Assembly (NCBI RefSeq): GCF_001654915.1
Contig: NZ_LXEQ01000027.1
Length of the DNA stretch: 64,000 bases
Source: Buttiauxella ferragutiae
GTDB taxonomy: Bacteria > Pseudomonadota > Gammaproteobacteria > Enterobacterales > Enterobacteriaceae
Direction: 5' to 3' (one strand)
The notes beneath the pieces are model-generated. The model worked only from the letters and a program-made list of their open reading frames with translations. It did not search any database and had not been told where the DNA came from. The first letter of the stretch is position 1; each line of letters starts with the position of its first letter. The position numbers and the translations under genes are program-made. This document shows, one piece after another, positions 33,960 through 42,693 of this stretch.

Positions 33960-35306
33960 ATGTCATCGAATCATGCCGCTTTTAATCTGATCTTTCGCTT
34001 TGTAGAAAACTACGTGAGTCCCGTCGCGGGAAGAATTTCATCACAACGCCACGTTATGGCGATTCGTGATGGGTTTATTTCTGCGATGCCATTCATGATT
34101 GTCGGTTCGTTCCTGCTGGTCTTCGCCTATCCGCCTTTCTCGCCAACCACCACCTGGGGCTTTGCTCGTGCATGGCTGGATATGGCAAAACAGTTTGAAG
34201 GGCAAATTCTGACGCCGTTTGATATGACGATGGGCATTATGTCTATCTACATTTGTGCGGCGATTGCCTATAACCTCGGTAAACATTATATGAAGTCGCA
34301 CGGCCTGGATCCGTTCATGTGTGCGATGCTTTCGCTAATGGCATTCCTGCTGGTGGCGGCTCCGAAAACCAAAGGTGTGATGCCGATGGATAGCCTGGGC
34401 GGCACGGGGATCTTTACCGCGATTCTGGTGGCGGTTTACTGTGTTGAAATGATGCGCTTCCTGAAAGCGCACAATATCGGGATCAAGCTGCCGGACCAGG
34501 TTCCACCAATGATCAAAAACTCCTTTGATCTGCTGATTCCGGTGTTGGTTGTGGTTCTGACACTCTACCCGCTGAGTCTGCTGATTCAGTCGCAGTTCGA
34601 CATGTTAATCCCGCAAGCGATTATGTCGGTGTTTAAACCTCTGGTATCTGCTGCTGATTCATTGCCGGCCATTCTGCTGGCGGTGCTGATTGGTCACTTG
34701 CTGTGGTTTGCCGGGATTCACGGTGCGGCGATTGTTTCCGGCATGCTGCAAATGTTCTGGCTGACCAACCTGGGGATGAACCAGAGCGCGTTGGCACAAG
34801 GCGCACCTTTGCCACACATCTTCATGGAAGCATTCTGGACCTTCTTCATTGTTGTCGGTGGTTCGGGGGCCACTATGGGTCTGGTGATTTGCTATCTGCG
34901 GAGTAAATCTGCCCACCTGCGTTCCATTGGCCGTCTGAGTATTGTCCCAACCTGCTTTAACATTAACGAACCCGTCATCTTTGGTACGCCAATCGTAATG
35001 AACCCAGTGTTCTTTATTCCATTCTTGCTGGCACCAATGGTTAACGCCGTGCTGGCATGGGGTGCTATGAAGATGGATTTGATTGGCCGTGTGATTTCAG
35101 TGGTTCCATGGACTGCACCCGCGCCAATCGGTGCTGCATGGGCATTAGGCTGGGATTTCCGTGCGGCGATTCTGGTGATTCTGTTGGCTGTTGTTTCCGC
35201 CATCATCTACTTCCCGTTCTTTAAAGTGTACGAGAAGCAGTTGCTGGAGCAGGAAGCGGAAGAAGCTCAGAAAGCCTCTGGCGAAGAGAGCCAACAGGCT
35301 GCTTAA
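33960..35306 (+). CDS. PTS EIIC permease, lactose/cellobiose family (orphan)
   Basis: 448 residues, membrane EIIC subunit with about ten hydrophobic segments. Family hallmarks: MPFMIVGSFLLVF, LLWFAGIHGAAIVSGM, FIVVGGSGATMGLVICYL and the signature FNINEPVIFGTPIVMNP with the sugar-site glutamate. The C-terminus is acidic and alanine-rich. AGGAG lies before the ATG. No functional EIIB or EIIA of this family is adjacent (the EIIB is a remnant) and there is no phosphoglycosidase, so it would need EIIB/EIIA from elsewhere or is non-functional. Chitobiose/cellobiose specificity is only a family guess. Confidence 0.85.
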   Translation: MSSNHAAFNLIFRFVENYVSPVAGRISSQRHVMAIRDGFISAMPFMIVGSFLLVFAYPPFSPTTTWGFARAWLDMAKQFEGQILTPFDMTMGIMSIYICAAIAYNLGKHYMKSHGLDPFMCAMLSLMAFLLVAAPKTKGVMPMDSLGGTGIFTAILVAVYCVEMMRFLKAHNIGIKLPDQVPPMIKNSFDLLIPVLVVVLTLYPLSLLIQSQFDMLIPQAIMSVFKPLVSAADSLPAILLAVLIGHLLWFAGIHGAAIVSGMLQMFWLTNLGMNQSALAQGAPLPHIFMEAFWTFFIVVGGSGATMGLVICYLRSKSAHLRSIGRLSIVPTCFNINEPVIFGTPIVMNPVFFIPFLLAPMVNAVLAWGAMKMDLIGRVISVVPWTAPAPIGAAWALGWDFRAAILVILLAVVSAIIYFPFFKVYEKQLLEQEAEEAQKASGEESQQAA

Positions 35307-35324
35307 TGAAATGAAAGAGTGAGA

Positions 35325-35349
35325 TGAAACGGTGGGGAAACCCGCCGTT
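35325..35349. terminator. Bidirectional terminator between EIIC and fhuF
   Basis: AAACGG-TGGGGAAACCCG-CCGTTTT, GC stem flanked by A and T runs between convergent genes. Confidence 0.8.
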
Positions 35350-35357
35350 TTGCTTTA

Positions 35358-36149
35358 TTACTTCAGGGTACAGTCGCCACAACCTTGTACATCAGGCAAC
35401 TTATAGCGCTGGCAGCAGGTGCGGCGTACCAACAAACCTTCGCGCAGGATTACAGTGCGGTAGAGGGGGTTATCCTGGCCATCGCGCAGTTGTTTTTCAA
35501 AGAAACAGGCATGGCGCAATTCAGCGATTGTCGCATCATCAAGCAACTCTCTCAGCTCACCAAAAAACCAATTTAGCAAATACCCAGTATTGCTCCAGAT
35601 GAGTTTCCCATTGATCTCACCGCTGTTTTCCAGCGCCTCAACGACCGGCATTAGCCCTTCAACCAGCAGTTTCTCAATGCGTTGTTGCAACGGCTGGGTG
35701 GTTGCCACTCTATCTTCCTGAACGTCTATCCAGAAAGTGGCGGCTCTGCCCGTTTCATGAAACTCGACATGAATATGTTGTGGGCCGATATCCAGCGCTC
35801 GGGGCTGAGTGATCAGCGCCATCACCAGCGGTGGAACCAGCAGGCCAAGATACCATTGCGCCCACAGTGATTTCAGCGGTTTCCCCTCACGGGCAAGTTG
35901 CGGCTGGTTGCGATAAATATGGTCACTGTAACAGGCAAGAAGCGAGGTTAACGCAGCGGGTTGGGTCCATTGATACAACGTCTGGCTGGTTGCCGGAGCG
36001 GGCTCATTGAATTTGATGATGTCATTAAAATAAGGTCGATGGGTGATGAAATGTGCGCGCAGCTCATCTGCCAGCTCTGGCTGTGAGCTGGTAGCAAATG
36101 GCGAGTGCCATGCAAAATCATCAAGAAACTGGGAAGACTGAAAAGCCAT
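35358..36149 (-). CDS. fhuF: Ferric siderophore reductase FhuF
   Basis: Cytosolic [2Fe-2S] protein that reduces ferric hydroxamate siderophores to release iron. 263 residues (E. coli 262). The C-terminal cluster motif CC-x10-C-x2-C is intact (RRTCCQRYKLPDVQGCGDC). Start at ATG 36149; an in-frame TTG at 36155 is rejected. A Fur-box-like sequence lies about 30-45 bp upstream, consistent with iron repression. It is in the E. coli position next to yjjZ except that a diguanylate cyclase gene intervenes. Confidence 0.94.
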   Translation of the reverse strand: MAFQSSQFLDDFAWHSPFATSSQPELADELRAHFITHRPYFNDIIKFNEPAPATSQTLYQWTQPAALTSLLACYSDHIYRNQPQLAREGKPLKSLWAQWYLGLLVPPLVMALITQPRALDIGPQHIHVEFHETGRAATFWIDVQEDRVATTQPLQQRIEKLLVEGLMPVVEALENSGEINGKLIWSNTGYLLNWFFGELRELLDDATIAELRHACFFEKQLRDGQDNPLYRTVILREGLLVRRTCCQRYKLPDVQGCGDCTLK

Positions 36150-36175
36150 CGACAAACAAGACCACTAATACAAAT

Positions 36176-36194
36176 GATAATGATTGCCAATCCT
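36176..36194. promoter_or_regulatory. Fur-box-like site upstream of fhuF
   Basis: GATAATGATTGCCAATCCT matches the first nine positions of the 19-bp Fur consensus and 12 of 19 overall, 27 bp from the fhuF start. Confidence 0.55.
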
Positions 36195-36256
36195 ATCTAT
36201 AGGCAAAGCCTTTAGCAAGGCTATTTTGTGCGCGTGTTCTGATGGGGGATTTTGGC

Positions 36257-37321
36257 TCAGGCAGGCAGCAGCGATTCGCTGACAAAAATGCTATTACGAC
36301 CCTGGCGTTTGGCTCGATAAAGAGCGCTATCAGCCTGCCGTAAGGCCTCTTCGATGTTTTGCTGTTCCAGCACGGCAAGGCCAATGCTGGCCGTCACATG
36401 GGTTGCCACGTCGTCATTAAACAAGTGTGGGATCTTTAAATCATAAACCCGTTGGCGGATACGTTCAGCGGTTTGCAAAGCCTGCTCGGCATCCACATCG
36501 GTCAGCAACACCATAAATTCTTCACCGCCATAACGGGTGACAATATCGCGAGAACGAACGGCATCGCGAATGGCGGCAGAGACATGTATCAAAGCCTGGT
36601 CGCCCATACTATGACCATAGTTGTCGTTGTAAGCTTTAAAATGATCGATATCCAGCAACAAGACGAAATGCGTGCCGCTTCCAACGGCTAACACTGTCTC
36701 AAGTCGATTTTGAAAACCACGGCGGTTATACAGACCGGTAAGGGGATCTAACATACTCAAATCGTTAAGAGTTTCTTTCTCTTCGAGTAGTTTATCCATT
36801 AAACGACGAGTAAAATTATCATTACGTTGCTGAATGATATTCTGAATGATAATGCCAATGCCCGGGAGGGCCACCGAATATAAAACTCTCGGCCAATTAT
36901 TCCCGTGGTCGAGCCATAAAATCATTAGCGTTACTGGCAAGCATGAGGCGATAAATGCTTGTATGTTATTGATAAAAGAGATTGAGCCAATAAATAATAT
37001 CGCCAGTAAGGCAATAATTAGAAAATTAAGATCTTTAATCGGCATCACACTGACTTTTATATAGATATGCCATGCCCAAAGTGAGCCAATTATTAACGAA
37101 ACAGCGTTAATGTTGATCAGTGTTTTTTTGTTAAAAAACTGCCAGAGTAGGCAGCAGAGGCTTATCACCAGCACCATGATAATCGGTAAGGTAAGGTGCT
37201 GAGTGTGGGCAGAAGGCGACGCCATACTAAATCCCGCAGAAAACGCGTTCAGTAATAAAAATAAACGCAACGAGAGTTGATGTTTCCCATTGAGTAAAGC
37301 GCGCCAGGTTGTTGCTGTCAT
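36257..37321 (-). CDS. Membrane-anchored diguanylate cyclase
   Basis: 354 residues. The N-terminal about 165 residues form five or six hydrophobic segments with no recognised ligand domain. The C-terminal GGDEF domain has MLDPLTGLYNRRGF, DIDHFKAYNDNYGH and an intact YGGEEF. The inhibitory site RSRD lies five residues before GGEEF, so product feedback is expected. It makes c-di-GMP at the inner membrane. It sits between fhuF and yjjZ, both with Fur-box-like sites, but no box is evident at its own start. The 5' half is AT-rich. Ribosome-binding site weak. Confidence 0.85.
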   Translation of the reverse strand: MTATTWRALLNGKHQLSLRLFLLLNAFSAGFSMASPSAHTQHLTLPIIMVLVISLCCLLWQFFNKKTLININAVSLIIGSLWAWHIYIKVSVMPIKDLNFLIIALLAILFIGSISFINNIQAFIASCLPVTLMILWLDHGNNWPRVLYSVALPGIGIIIQNIIQQRNDNFTRRLMDKLLEEKETLNDLSMLDPLTGLYNRRGFQNRLETVLAVGSGTHFVLLLDIDHFKAYNDNYGHSMGDQALIHVSAAIRDAVRSRDIVTRYGGEEFMVLLTDVDAEQALQTAERIRQRVYDLKIPHLFNDDVATHVTASIGLAVLEQQNIEEALRQADSALYRAKRQGRNSIFVSESLLPA

Positions 37322-37554
37322 ATCAGATAGTTCTTTTTACTCGAACTCAACATTATGCTGTTGAATAATATTATAAAAATAGATAGGAAAGTGATTTCTT
37401 AAAGAAATTATTTGACTGTTAATTATGTATTTTTAATCGTCGCTCAATCTATCACCTTAATGAATATATGTCATCTGGTGATCAGGAATGCTAAACATTT
37501 CTAATGTAAAACAGAATCTACACAAGCGCTGACAAACGAGAAATTATATCATAT

Positions 37555-37573
37555 GATATTGGTTATCATTACC
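37555..37573. promoter_or_regulatory. Fur-box-like site upstream of yjjZ
   Basis: GATATTGGTTATCATTACC matches the 19-bp Fur consensus at 15 positions and ends 19 bp before the yjjZ start. The rest of 37322-37592 is AT-rich with nothing else supported. Confidence 0.65.
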
Positions 37574-37592
37574 AATTGATGAGATAGAGATA

Positions 37593-37832
37593 ATGTTACA
37601 ACGGCAGTTAGAAAGTGCGTGGGCAGTGTTGATACCTGGAGGAATTGTCGCCGCATTGTTGTATCTGGATCTTTCTTTTAGTCAGTGGCGAGTGCTGATT
37701 GTGCTGGGATTATTGGTGACGACGGCAATGCTCTACCATAAACGGTTACGTCATTTTGTCTTGTTGCCATCATGCGTTGCATTTGCCAGTGGGCTTGCGC
37801 TAGTGATGATGAATCTGGAAGCTATGAAATAG
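37593..37832 (+). CDS. yjjZ: YjjZ, DUF1435 small membrane protein
   Basis: 79 residues, nearly all hydrophobic, three predicted membrane segments with a short basic loop (YHKRLRHF). Matches the DUF1435 protein next to fhuF in E. coli. Function unknown. A strong Fur-box-like site just upstream suggests iron-repressed expression. Confidence 0.8.
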   Translation: MLQRQLESAWAVLIPGGIVAALLYLDLSFSQWRVLIVLGLLVTTAMLYHKRLRHFVLLPSCVAFASGLALVMMNLEAMK

Positions 37833-37884
37833 GGATGTGAAACAGAGAATGACGAGAGTGAAGCCAGAAGAGGGTGATAAGAAT

Positions 37885-37971
37885 TGGTGCGAAGAGAGGG
37901 ACTTGAACCCTCACGCCCGTTAGAGCACTAACACCTGAAGCTAGCGCGTCTACCAATTCCGCCACCTTCGC
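37885..37971 (-). tRNA. leuV: tRNA-Leu(CAG), copy 3 of 3 in transcription order
   Basis: 87 nt including encoded CCA. Minus-strand sequence starts GCGAAGGTGGCGGAATTGG, anticodon loop CTTCAGG, and T-arm GGTTCAAG. The long variable arm reads GCTC/GGGC, where the other copies have GTTC/GGAC; pairing is preserved. Equivalent to the E. coli leuQPV cluster; individual letters are by position only. Confidence 0.93.
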
Positions 37972-38003
37972 AAATCAAATCTTATCTGATATCGCCTTCG
38001 CAT

Positions 38004-38090
38004 TGGTGCGAAGAGAGGGACTTGAACCCTCACGTCCGTAAGAACACTAACACCTGAAGCTAGCGCGTCTACCAATTCCGCCACCTTCGC
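38004..38090 (-). tRNA. leuP: tRNA-Leu(CAG), copy 2 of 3
   Basis: 87 nt with encoded CCA, identical by eye to the copy at 38120-38206. Spacers of 32 and 29 bp separate the three copies, consistent with one processed precursor. Confidence 0.93.
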
Positions 38091-38119
38091 GCAGTGCGAA
38101 CGATATCTTGCGTGGTTAA

Positions 38120-38206
38120 TGGTGCGAAGAGAGGGACTTGAACCCTCACGTCCGTAAGAACACTAACACCTGAAGCTAGCGCGTCTACCAATTCCGCCAC
38201 CTTCGC
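38120..38206 (-). tRNA. leuQ: tRNA-Leu(CAG), copy 1 of 3
   Basis: 87 nt with encoded CCA, promoter-proximal copy. Anticodon CAG reads CUG, the major leucine codon in enterics. Confidence 0.93.
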
Positions 38207-38244
38207 ATACCCACAACACCGAAGTATTGTAACCACGGAGGCGC

Positions 38245-38272
38245 ATTCTAGATGTTTTCTGCGCGTCGTCAA
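38245..38272 (-). promoter_or_regulatory. Promoter of the tRNA-Leu operon
   Basis: On the minus strand TTGACG (38267-38272), 16 nt, TAGAAT (38245-38250), followed by a GC-rich discriminator GCGCCTCC, the pattern of stringently controlled stable-RNA promoters. Confidence 0.75.
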
Positions 38273-38326
38273 CAGTTAATTTAGTGCCGCTTTTCTAATC
38301 GCTGCAAAAAGCGGCACAACAACGTG

Positions 38327-39358
38327 TTAGCGCTTCTTCACGCCACGCATCACAACGGAGCGGTAAACTTTGAAACGGCCTGTCTGAGCGATCACTTCGT
38401 GGTTACCGAAGGTTTCATCCAGCACGTCCGGATACGCCAGGAAGGCGTTCGCCACGATACGCAATTCACCGCCCATATTCAGGTGGCGTACTGCGCCACG
38501 AATCAGCTGGTGAGCCGCATCCAGGCTGGTTTGTAAACCATCATGGAACGGTGGGTTTGAGATAATCATGTCGAAACGGCCATTCACTTCGGAATAGACG
38601 TTACTGGCGATAACTTCGCCTGCAATTTCGTTGGCGGCAAGCGTTGCACGGCTTGCCGCAACGGCTGGTGCAGAAACATCACACAAAGTCAGACGGACTT
38701 TTGGTGAATGCTTAGCAAGCGTTACCGCCAACACGCCTGCGCCGCAACCGACATCCAACACTTTGCCTTTGGTGTGCGGTGTCAGCGTGGAAAGCAGCAA
38801 TTTACTGCCAGTGTCCAGACCGTCACGGCTAAACACGCCAGGCAGAGTTTTTACGGTCAGGCTTTCGTGTTGATACTCATCCCACCAGGAATTCTCATCA
38901 AACTGCGGCTGTTTTTCCAGGCGACCATGATAGAAACCGCAACGACGTGCGCTATCAATTTTATTGAGTGGGCTAAATTCGGCGAGCATCTGCTCAGCAC
39001 TGCGCACACCACTACGGTTTTCACCAACCACAAAAATATCGCTGCCAATTGGCATCAACGATAAAATGTTCATCAGCTGGAACTGAGCTTCTGGCTTATT
39101 CTTCGGCCAGTAATAAATTAATGTATTGCAGTCGCCAATGCTGCTGGCGTCAGCCACCAGGCCGTATTGTGCATCTTCGCCCATCTGAGCGCTCAATACC
39201 TGCCAGTGGTGAAATTGTTGGGTATGGACGCGACTTGCTGCCGTTTCGAAACGGGCAGGCATGTCGTCTTGTAAATCACCGGCAAACAGCACGCGGCTCT
39301 CGGTAAAATCATCGCTATGGCGCAGCAGCACTTCACTTGCCGGGGTTAACGCAGTCAT
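38327..39358 (-). CDS. rsmC: 16S rRNA m2G1207 methyltransferase RsmC
   Basis: SAM-dependent enzyme methylating N2 of G1207 in the 30S subunit. 343 residues, the E. coli length. Duplicated domains: an N-terminal non-catalytic half and a C-terminal catalytic half with motif I LDVGCGAGVLAV (about residues 200-211) and the amino-methylase motif IISNPPFHDG. ATG 39358 has AGGAG 7 nt upstream; a TTG at 39361 is rejected. Convergent with nothing; the tRNA-Leu operon follows on the same strand. Confidence 0.95.
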   Translation of the reverse strand: MTALTPASEVLLRHSDDFTESRVLFAGDLQDDMPARFETAASRVHTQQFHHWQVLSAQMGEDAQYGLVADASSIGDCNTLIYYWPKNKPEAQFQLMNILSLMPIGSDIFVVGENRSGVRSAEQMLAEFSPLNKIDSARRCGFYHGRLEKQPQFDENSWWDEYQHESLTVKTLPGVFSRDGLDTGSKLLLSTLTPHTKGKVLDVGCGAGVLAVTLAKHSPKVRLTLCDVSAPAVAASRATLAANEIAGEVIASNVYSEVNGRFDMIISNPPFHDGLQTSLDAAHQLIRGAVRHLNMGGELRIVANAFLAYPDVLDETFGNHEVIAQTGRFKVYRSVVMRGVKKR

Positions 39359-39466
39359 CAAATTACTCCTGGGAAATCAGAACCGGGATTATAGAGCTTT
39401 AATGGCGCACATTCGATGAATTTGCTATATTTGCGCCCCAATTGGCACTCTCTACCTGGTTTCGCT

Positions 39467-39889
39467 ATGCCCCATATACCTTTGCGACGTGACTGGTTGT
39501 TACAACAGCTGGGCATCACCCAGTGGGAGCTGCGGCGCCCGGCTGCGTTGCAGGGCGAAATCGCGGTCTCGCTGCATGAAAACGTTAAGTTATTGATAAT
39601 CGCCGAAGATCTTCCTGACTTAAACGATCCTTTCGTTTGCGATGTTTTGCGCAGCCTGAATCTGGATGCACAGCAGATTATGCAACTGACCCCGGAACGA
39701 GCTGCAATGCTGCCAGGTGAAAGTCGTTGTAATAGCTGGCGACTGGGTGTGAGTGAACCGCTCCCTATTTCGGGCGCGCAGTTAGCGACCCCGAATTTAA
39801 ACGAGCTTTATCATAATGGCGCTGCCAGACAGGCGCTGTGGCAACAAATTTGCGAACATGAACACGATTTCTTCCCTCAACACCAGTGA
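39467..39889 (+). CDS. holD: DNA polymerase III psi subunit HolD
   Basis: Small clamp-loader subunit that links chi to the tau/gamma complex. About 140 residues (E. coli 137). RRDWLLQQLGITQWELRRP at the N-terminus and CNSWRLG, ALWQQICEHEHDFFP at the C-terminus are diagnostic. The start at 39467 is by alignment; the frame runs from 39416 and the ribosome-binding site is weak, so it is uncertain. Overlaps rimI by 32 bp, as in E. coli. Confidence 0.9.
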   Translation: MPHIPLRRDWLLQQLGITQWELRRPAALQGEIAVSLHENVKLLIIAEDLPDLNDPFVCDVLRSLNLDAQQIMQLTPERAAMLPGESRCNSWRLGVSEPLPISGAQLATPNLNELYHNGAARQALWQQICEHEHDFFPQHQ

Positions 39890-40301
39890 CTTGAGCCTGG
39901 CTTACGCCATCGAACAACGCAGCCATGCTTTCCCATGGAGTGAAAAAACCTTCGCCAGTAACGAGGGCGAACGCTATTTGAACTTACGACTCGATGTTGA
40001 CGGTAAAATGGCAGCGTTTGCGGTGACGCAGGTCGTGCTGGATGAAGCGACGTTATTTAATATTGCGGTCGATCCGGATTTCCAACGACAAGGTTTGGGC
40101 CGCCAGTTGCTGGAGCATTTAATCAGCGAGCTGGAAGCGCGAGATGTGTTTACCCTGTGGCTTGAAGTGCGCGCCTCGAATACGGCGGCGATCGCACTGT
40201 ATGAAAGCCTGGGCTTTAACGAGGCGACGATTCGCCGTAACTATTACCCCACAAAAGAGGGTCGGGAAGATGCCATCATCATGGCATTACCTTTAGGCTG
40301 A
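39858..40301 (+). CDS. rimI: Ribosomal protein S18 alanine N-acetyltransferase RimI
   Basis: GNAT-fold acetyltransferase modifying the N-terminal alanine of ribosomal protein S18. 147 residues (E. coli 148). The acetyl-CoA loop DFQRQGLGRQLL is intact, and YESLGFNEATIRRNYYP is characteristic. The ATG at 39858 lies inside holD. Followed 16 bp later by yjjG. Confidence 0.95.
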   Translation: MNTISSLNTSDLSLAYAIEQRSHAFPWSEKTFASNEGERYLNLRLDVDGKMAAFAVTQVVLDEATLFNIAVDPDFQRQGLGRQLLEHLISELEARDVFTLWLEVRASNTAAIALYESLGFNEATIRRNYYPTKEGREDAIIMALPLG

Positions 40302-40317
40302 AACGACAGGTGTGTAA

Positions 40318-40992
40318 ATGAACTGGGACTGGATTTTATTTGATGCTGACGAAACGCTGTTTACCTTTGACGCGTTCGGCGGCTTACAGCGGATGTTTCT
40401 CGATTATAGCGTGACGTTTACCGCTGAAGATTTCCAGGATTACCAGGCTGTTAACAAACCTTTGTGGGTCGATTATCAGAACGGTGCTATTAGCGCGCTT
40501 CAGTTACAGCATCAGCGTTTTCTGGGCTGGTCGGAAAGATTGTCGGTGCCTGCGGGTGACCTGAACGCTGCGTTTCTCAATGCTATGGCCGAAATTTGTG
40601 TGCCGTTGCCCGGTGCTGTTTCGCTGCTTAATGCGTTAAAAGATAAAGTAAAAATCGGTATTATCACCAACGGTTTTACTGCGCTGCAGCAAATCCGCCT
40701 GGAACGCACGGGTCTGCGCGATTATTTCGATTTGCTGGTGATTTCCGAACAGGTCGGTGTCGCGAAACCCGATCGTAAGATTTTTGATTACACCTTTGAG
40801 CAAATGGGCCATCCGCCGCGCGACCGCGTCATGATGGTTGGCGACACCGCAGAATCAGATATTCTGGGTGGCATGAATGCAGGAATTGCCACCTGCTGGC
40901 TCAACGCCCACGGACGAAGCTTACCGGAAGGCATCTCACCGACCTGGGAAGTGACCACACTAAATGAACTGGAGCGATTGTTGTGTAATTGA
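40318..40992 (+). CDS. yjjG: Pyrimidine 5'-nucleotidase YjjG
   Basis: HAD-superfamily phosphatase acting on dUMP, UMP and dTMP and protecting against non-canonical pyrimidines. 224 residues (E. coli 225). Motif I FDADETLF (nucleophile Asp9, acid Asp11), motif II ITNGF, and motif IV MMVGDTAESDILGG are all present. Last gene of holD-rimI-yjjG. Confidence 0.93.
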   Translation: MNWDWILFDADETLFTFDAFGGLQRMFLDYSVTFTAEDFQDYQAVNKPLWVDYQNGAISALQLQHQRFLGWSERLSVPAGDLNAAFLNAMAEICVPLPGAVSLLNALKDKVKIGIITNGFTALQQIRLERTGLRDYFDLLVISEQVGVAKPDRKIFDYTFEQMGHPPRDRVMMVGDTAESDILGGMNAGIATCWLNAHGRSLPEGISPTWEVTTLNELERLLCN

Positions 40993-41103
40993 TGATTGCA
41001 TCACAGCTGATTGTTAAACCTGACCTGATGGGTAAAATAGCCGCCAGGTAACGTTCATTTGCCGCGCAGTTACGCCTGTGCGCAATTCACAGAAGAATTC
41101 ATT

Positions 41104-42693
41104 ATGACTTTGTCTCCTTTTTTGCAAGAAGTGGGGAAACGCCGCACTTTTGCGATCATTTCTCACCCCGATGCCGGTAAAACGACCATCACGGAAAAAG
41201 TGTTGCTGTTCGGACAGGCGATTCAAACTGCGGGTACGGTAAAAGGCCGTGGCTCCAACCAGCATGCAAAATCTGACTGGATGGAAATGGAAAAGCAGCG
41301 TGGTATCTCGATTACCACCTCCGTCATGCAGTTCCCGTATCGCGACAGCCTGGTTAACCTGCTGGACACCCCAGGGCACGAAGACTTCTCCGAAGATACT
41401 TATCGTACGCTGACCGCGGTTGACTGCTGTTTGATGGTTATTGATGCCGCGAAAGGTGTTGAAGATCGTACCCGTAAGCTGATGGAAGTTACCCGTCTGC
41501 GCGATACGCCAATCCTCACTTTTATGAACAAACTTGACCGCGACATCCGTGACCCAATGGAAGTGATGGATGAAGTTGAACGCGAGCTGAAAATTGCCTG
41601 TTCACCTATCACCTGGCCAATCGGCTGCGGCAAGCTATTTAAAGGTGTTTATCACCTCTATAAAGACGAAACTTATCTGTACCAGACCGGTAAAGGTCAC
41701 ACCATCCAGGAAGTGCGTATCGTGAAAGGGTTAAACAACCCTGATCTGGATGTGGCGGTAGGTGAAGAACTAGCAGCACAGCTGCGTGACGAGCTGGAAC
41801 TGGTACAAGGTGCTTCCCACGAATTTGACCGTGAGTTGTTCCTTGAAGGCGAACTGACTCCGGTGTTCTTCGGTACAGCATTGGGTAACTTCGGTGTTGA
41901 CCATATGCTGGACGGCCTGGTCGAGTGGGCTCCGGCGCCAATGCCACGCAAAACTGATACGCGTGTAGTAGAAGCGGCTGAAGATAAATTCACCGGTTTC
42001 GTGTTTAAGATTCAGGCCAACATGGACCCGAAACACCGTGACCGCGTGGCTTTCATGCGTGTGGTTTCCGGCAAGTACGAAAAAGGCATGAAGCTGCGCC
42101 AGGTTCGTACCGGTAAAGACGTGGTGATTTCTGATGCGCTGACCTTTATGGCGGGTGACCGTTCGCACGTTGAGGAAGCCTTCCCTGGCGATATCATCGG
42201 CCTGCACAACCACGGCACCATTCAAATTGGTGATACCTTCACCCAGGGCGAAATGATGAAGTTCACCGGTATTCCGAACTTCGCACCGGAACTGTTCCGT
42301 CGTATTCGTCTGCGTGATCCATTGAAGCAGAAGCAGTTGCTCAAAGGCCTGGTACAGCTTTCTGAAGAGGGCGCGGTACAGGTATTCCGCCCAATCGCCA
42401 ACAACGATTTGATTGTGGGTGCGGTCGGTGTGCTGCAGTTTGATGTGGTTGTGGCGCGTCTGAAGAGTGAATACAACGTTGAAGCGATTTACGAATCCGT
42501 CAACGTTTCGACCGCGCGTTGGGTTGAAAGCACTGATGTGAAGAAGTTTGAAGAATTCAAACGGAAAAACGAAATGCAGTTGGCTCTTGATGGCGGCGAC
42601 AACCTCGCTTATATCGCTCCAACTATGGTGAACTTGAACCTGACGCAAGATCGTTACCCGGAAGTGACGTTCCGTAAAACTCGCGAGCACTAA
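41104..42693 (+). CDS. prfC: Peptide chain release factor RF3
   Basis: Translational GTPase that removes RF1/RF2 after peptide release. 529 residues, as in E. coli. G1 SHPDAGKTT (residues 20-28), the switch region RGISITTSVMQF, G3 DTPGHEDFSEDT and G4 NKLD. C-terminal domains II and III follow. The frame is open from 41059, but the ATG at 41104 gives the conserved N-terminus. Strong codon bias produces long meaningless frames on the opposite strand. Confidence 0.97.
   Translation: MTLSPFLQEVGKRRTFAIISHPDAGKTTITEKVLLFGQAIQTAGTVKGRGSNQHAKSDWMEMEKQRGISITTSVMQFPYRDSLVNLLDTPGHEDFSEDTYRTLTAVDCCLMVIDAAKGVEDRTRKLMEVTRLRDTPILTFMNKLDRDIRDPMEVMDEVERELKIACSPITWPIGCGKLFKGVYHLYKDETYLYQTGKGHTIQEVRIVKGLNNPDLDVAVGEELAAQLRDELELVQGASHEFDRELFLEGELTPVFFGTALGNFGVDHMLDGLVEWAPAPMPRKTDTRVVEAAEDKFTGFVFKIQANMDPKHRDRVAFMRVVSGKYEKGMKLRQVRTGKDVVISDALTFMAGDRSHVEEAFPGDIIGLHNHGTIQIGDTFTQGEMMKFTGIPNFAPELFRRIRLRDPLKQKQLLKGLVQLSEEGAVQVFRPIANNDLIVGAVGVLQFDVVVARLKSEYNVEAIYESVNVSTARWVESTDVKKFEEFKRKNEMQLALDGGDNLAYIAPTMVNLNLTQDRYPEVTFRKTREH

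Noticed and set aside
38069..38272. 67-codon frame in the tRNA-Leu cluster
   Set aside because: It lies over two tRNA genes and their promoter.
41770..42690. Long open frame (306 codons) on the minus strand opposite prfC
   Set aside because: It is a shadow of prfC codon bias: no ribosome-binding site, no recognisable domain, and prfC is clearly the real gene.
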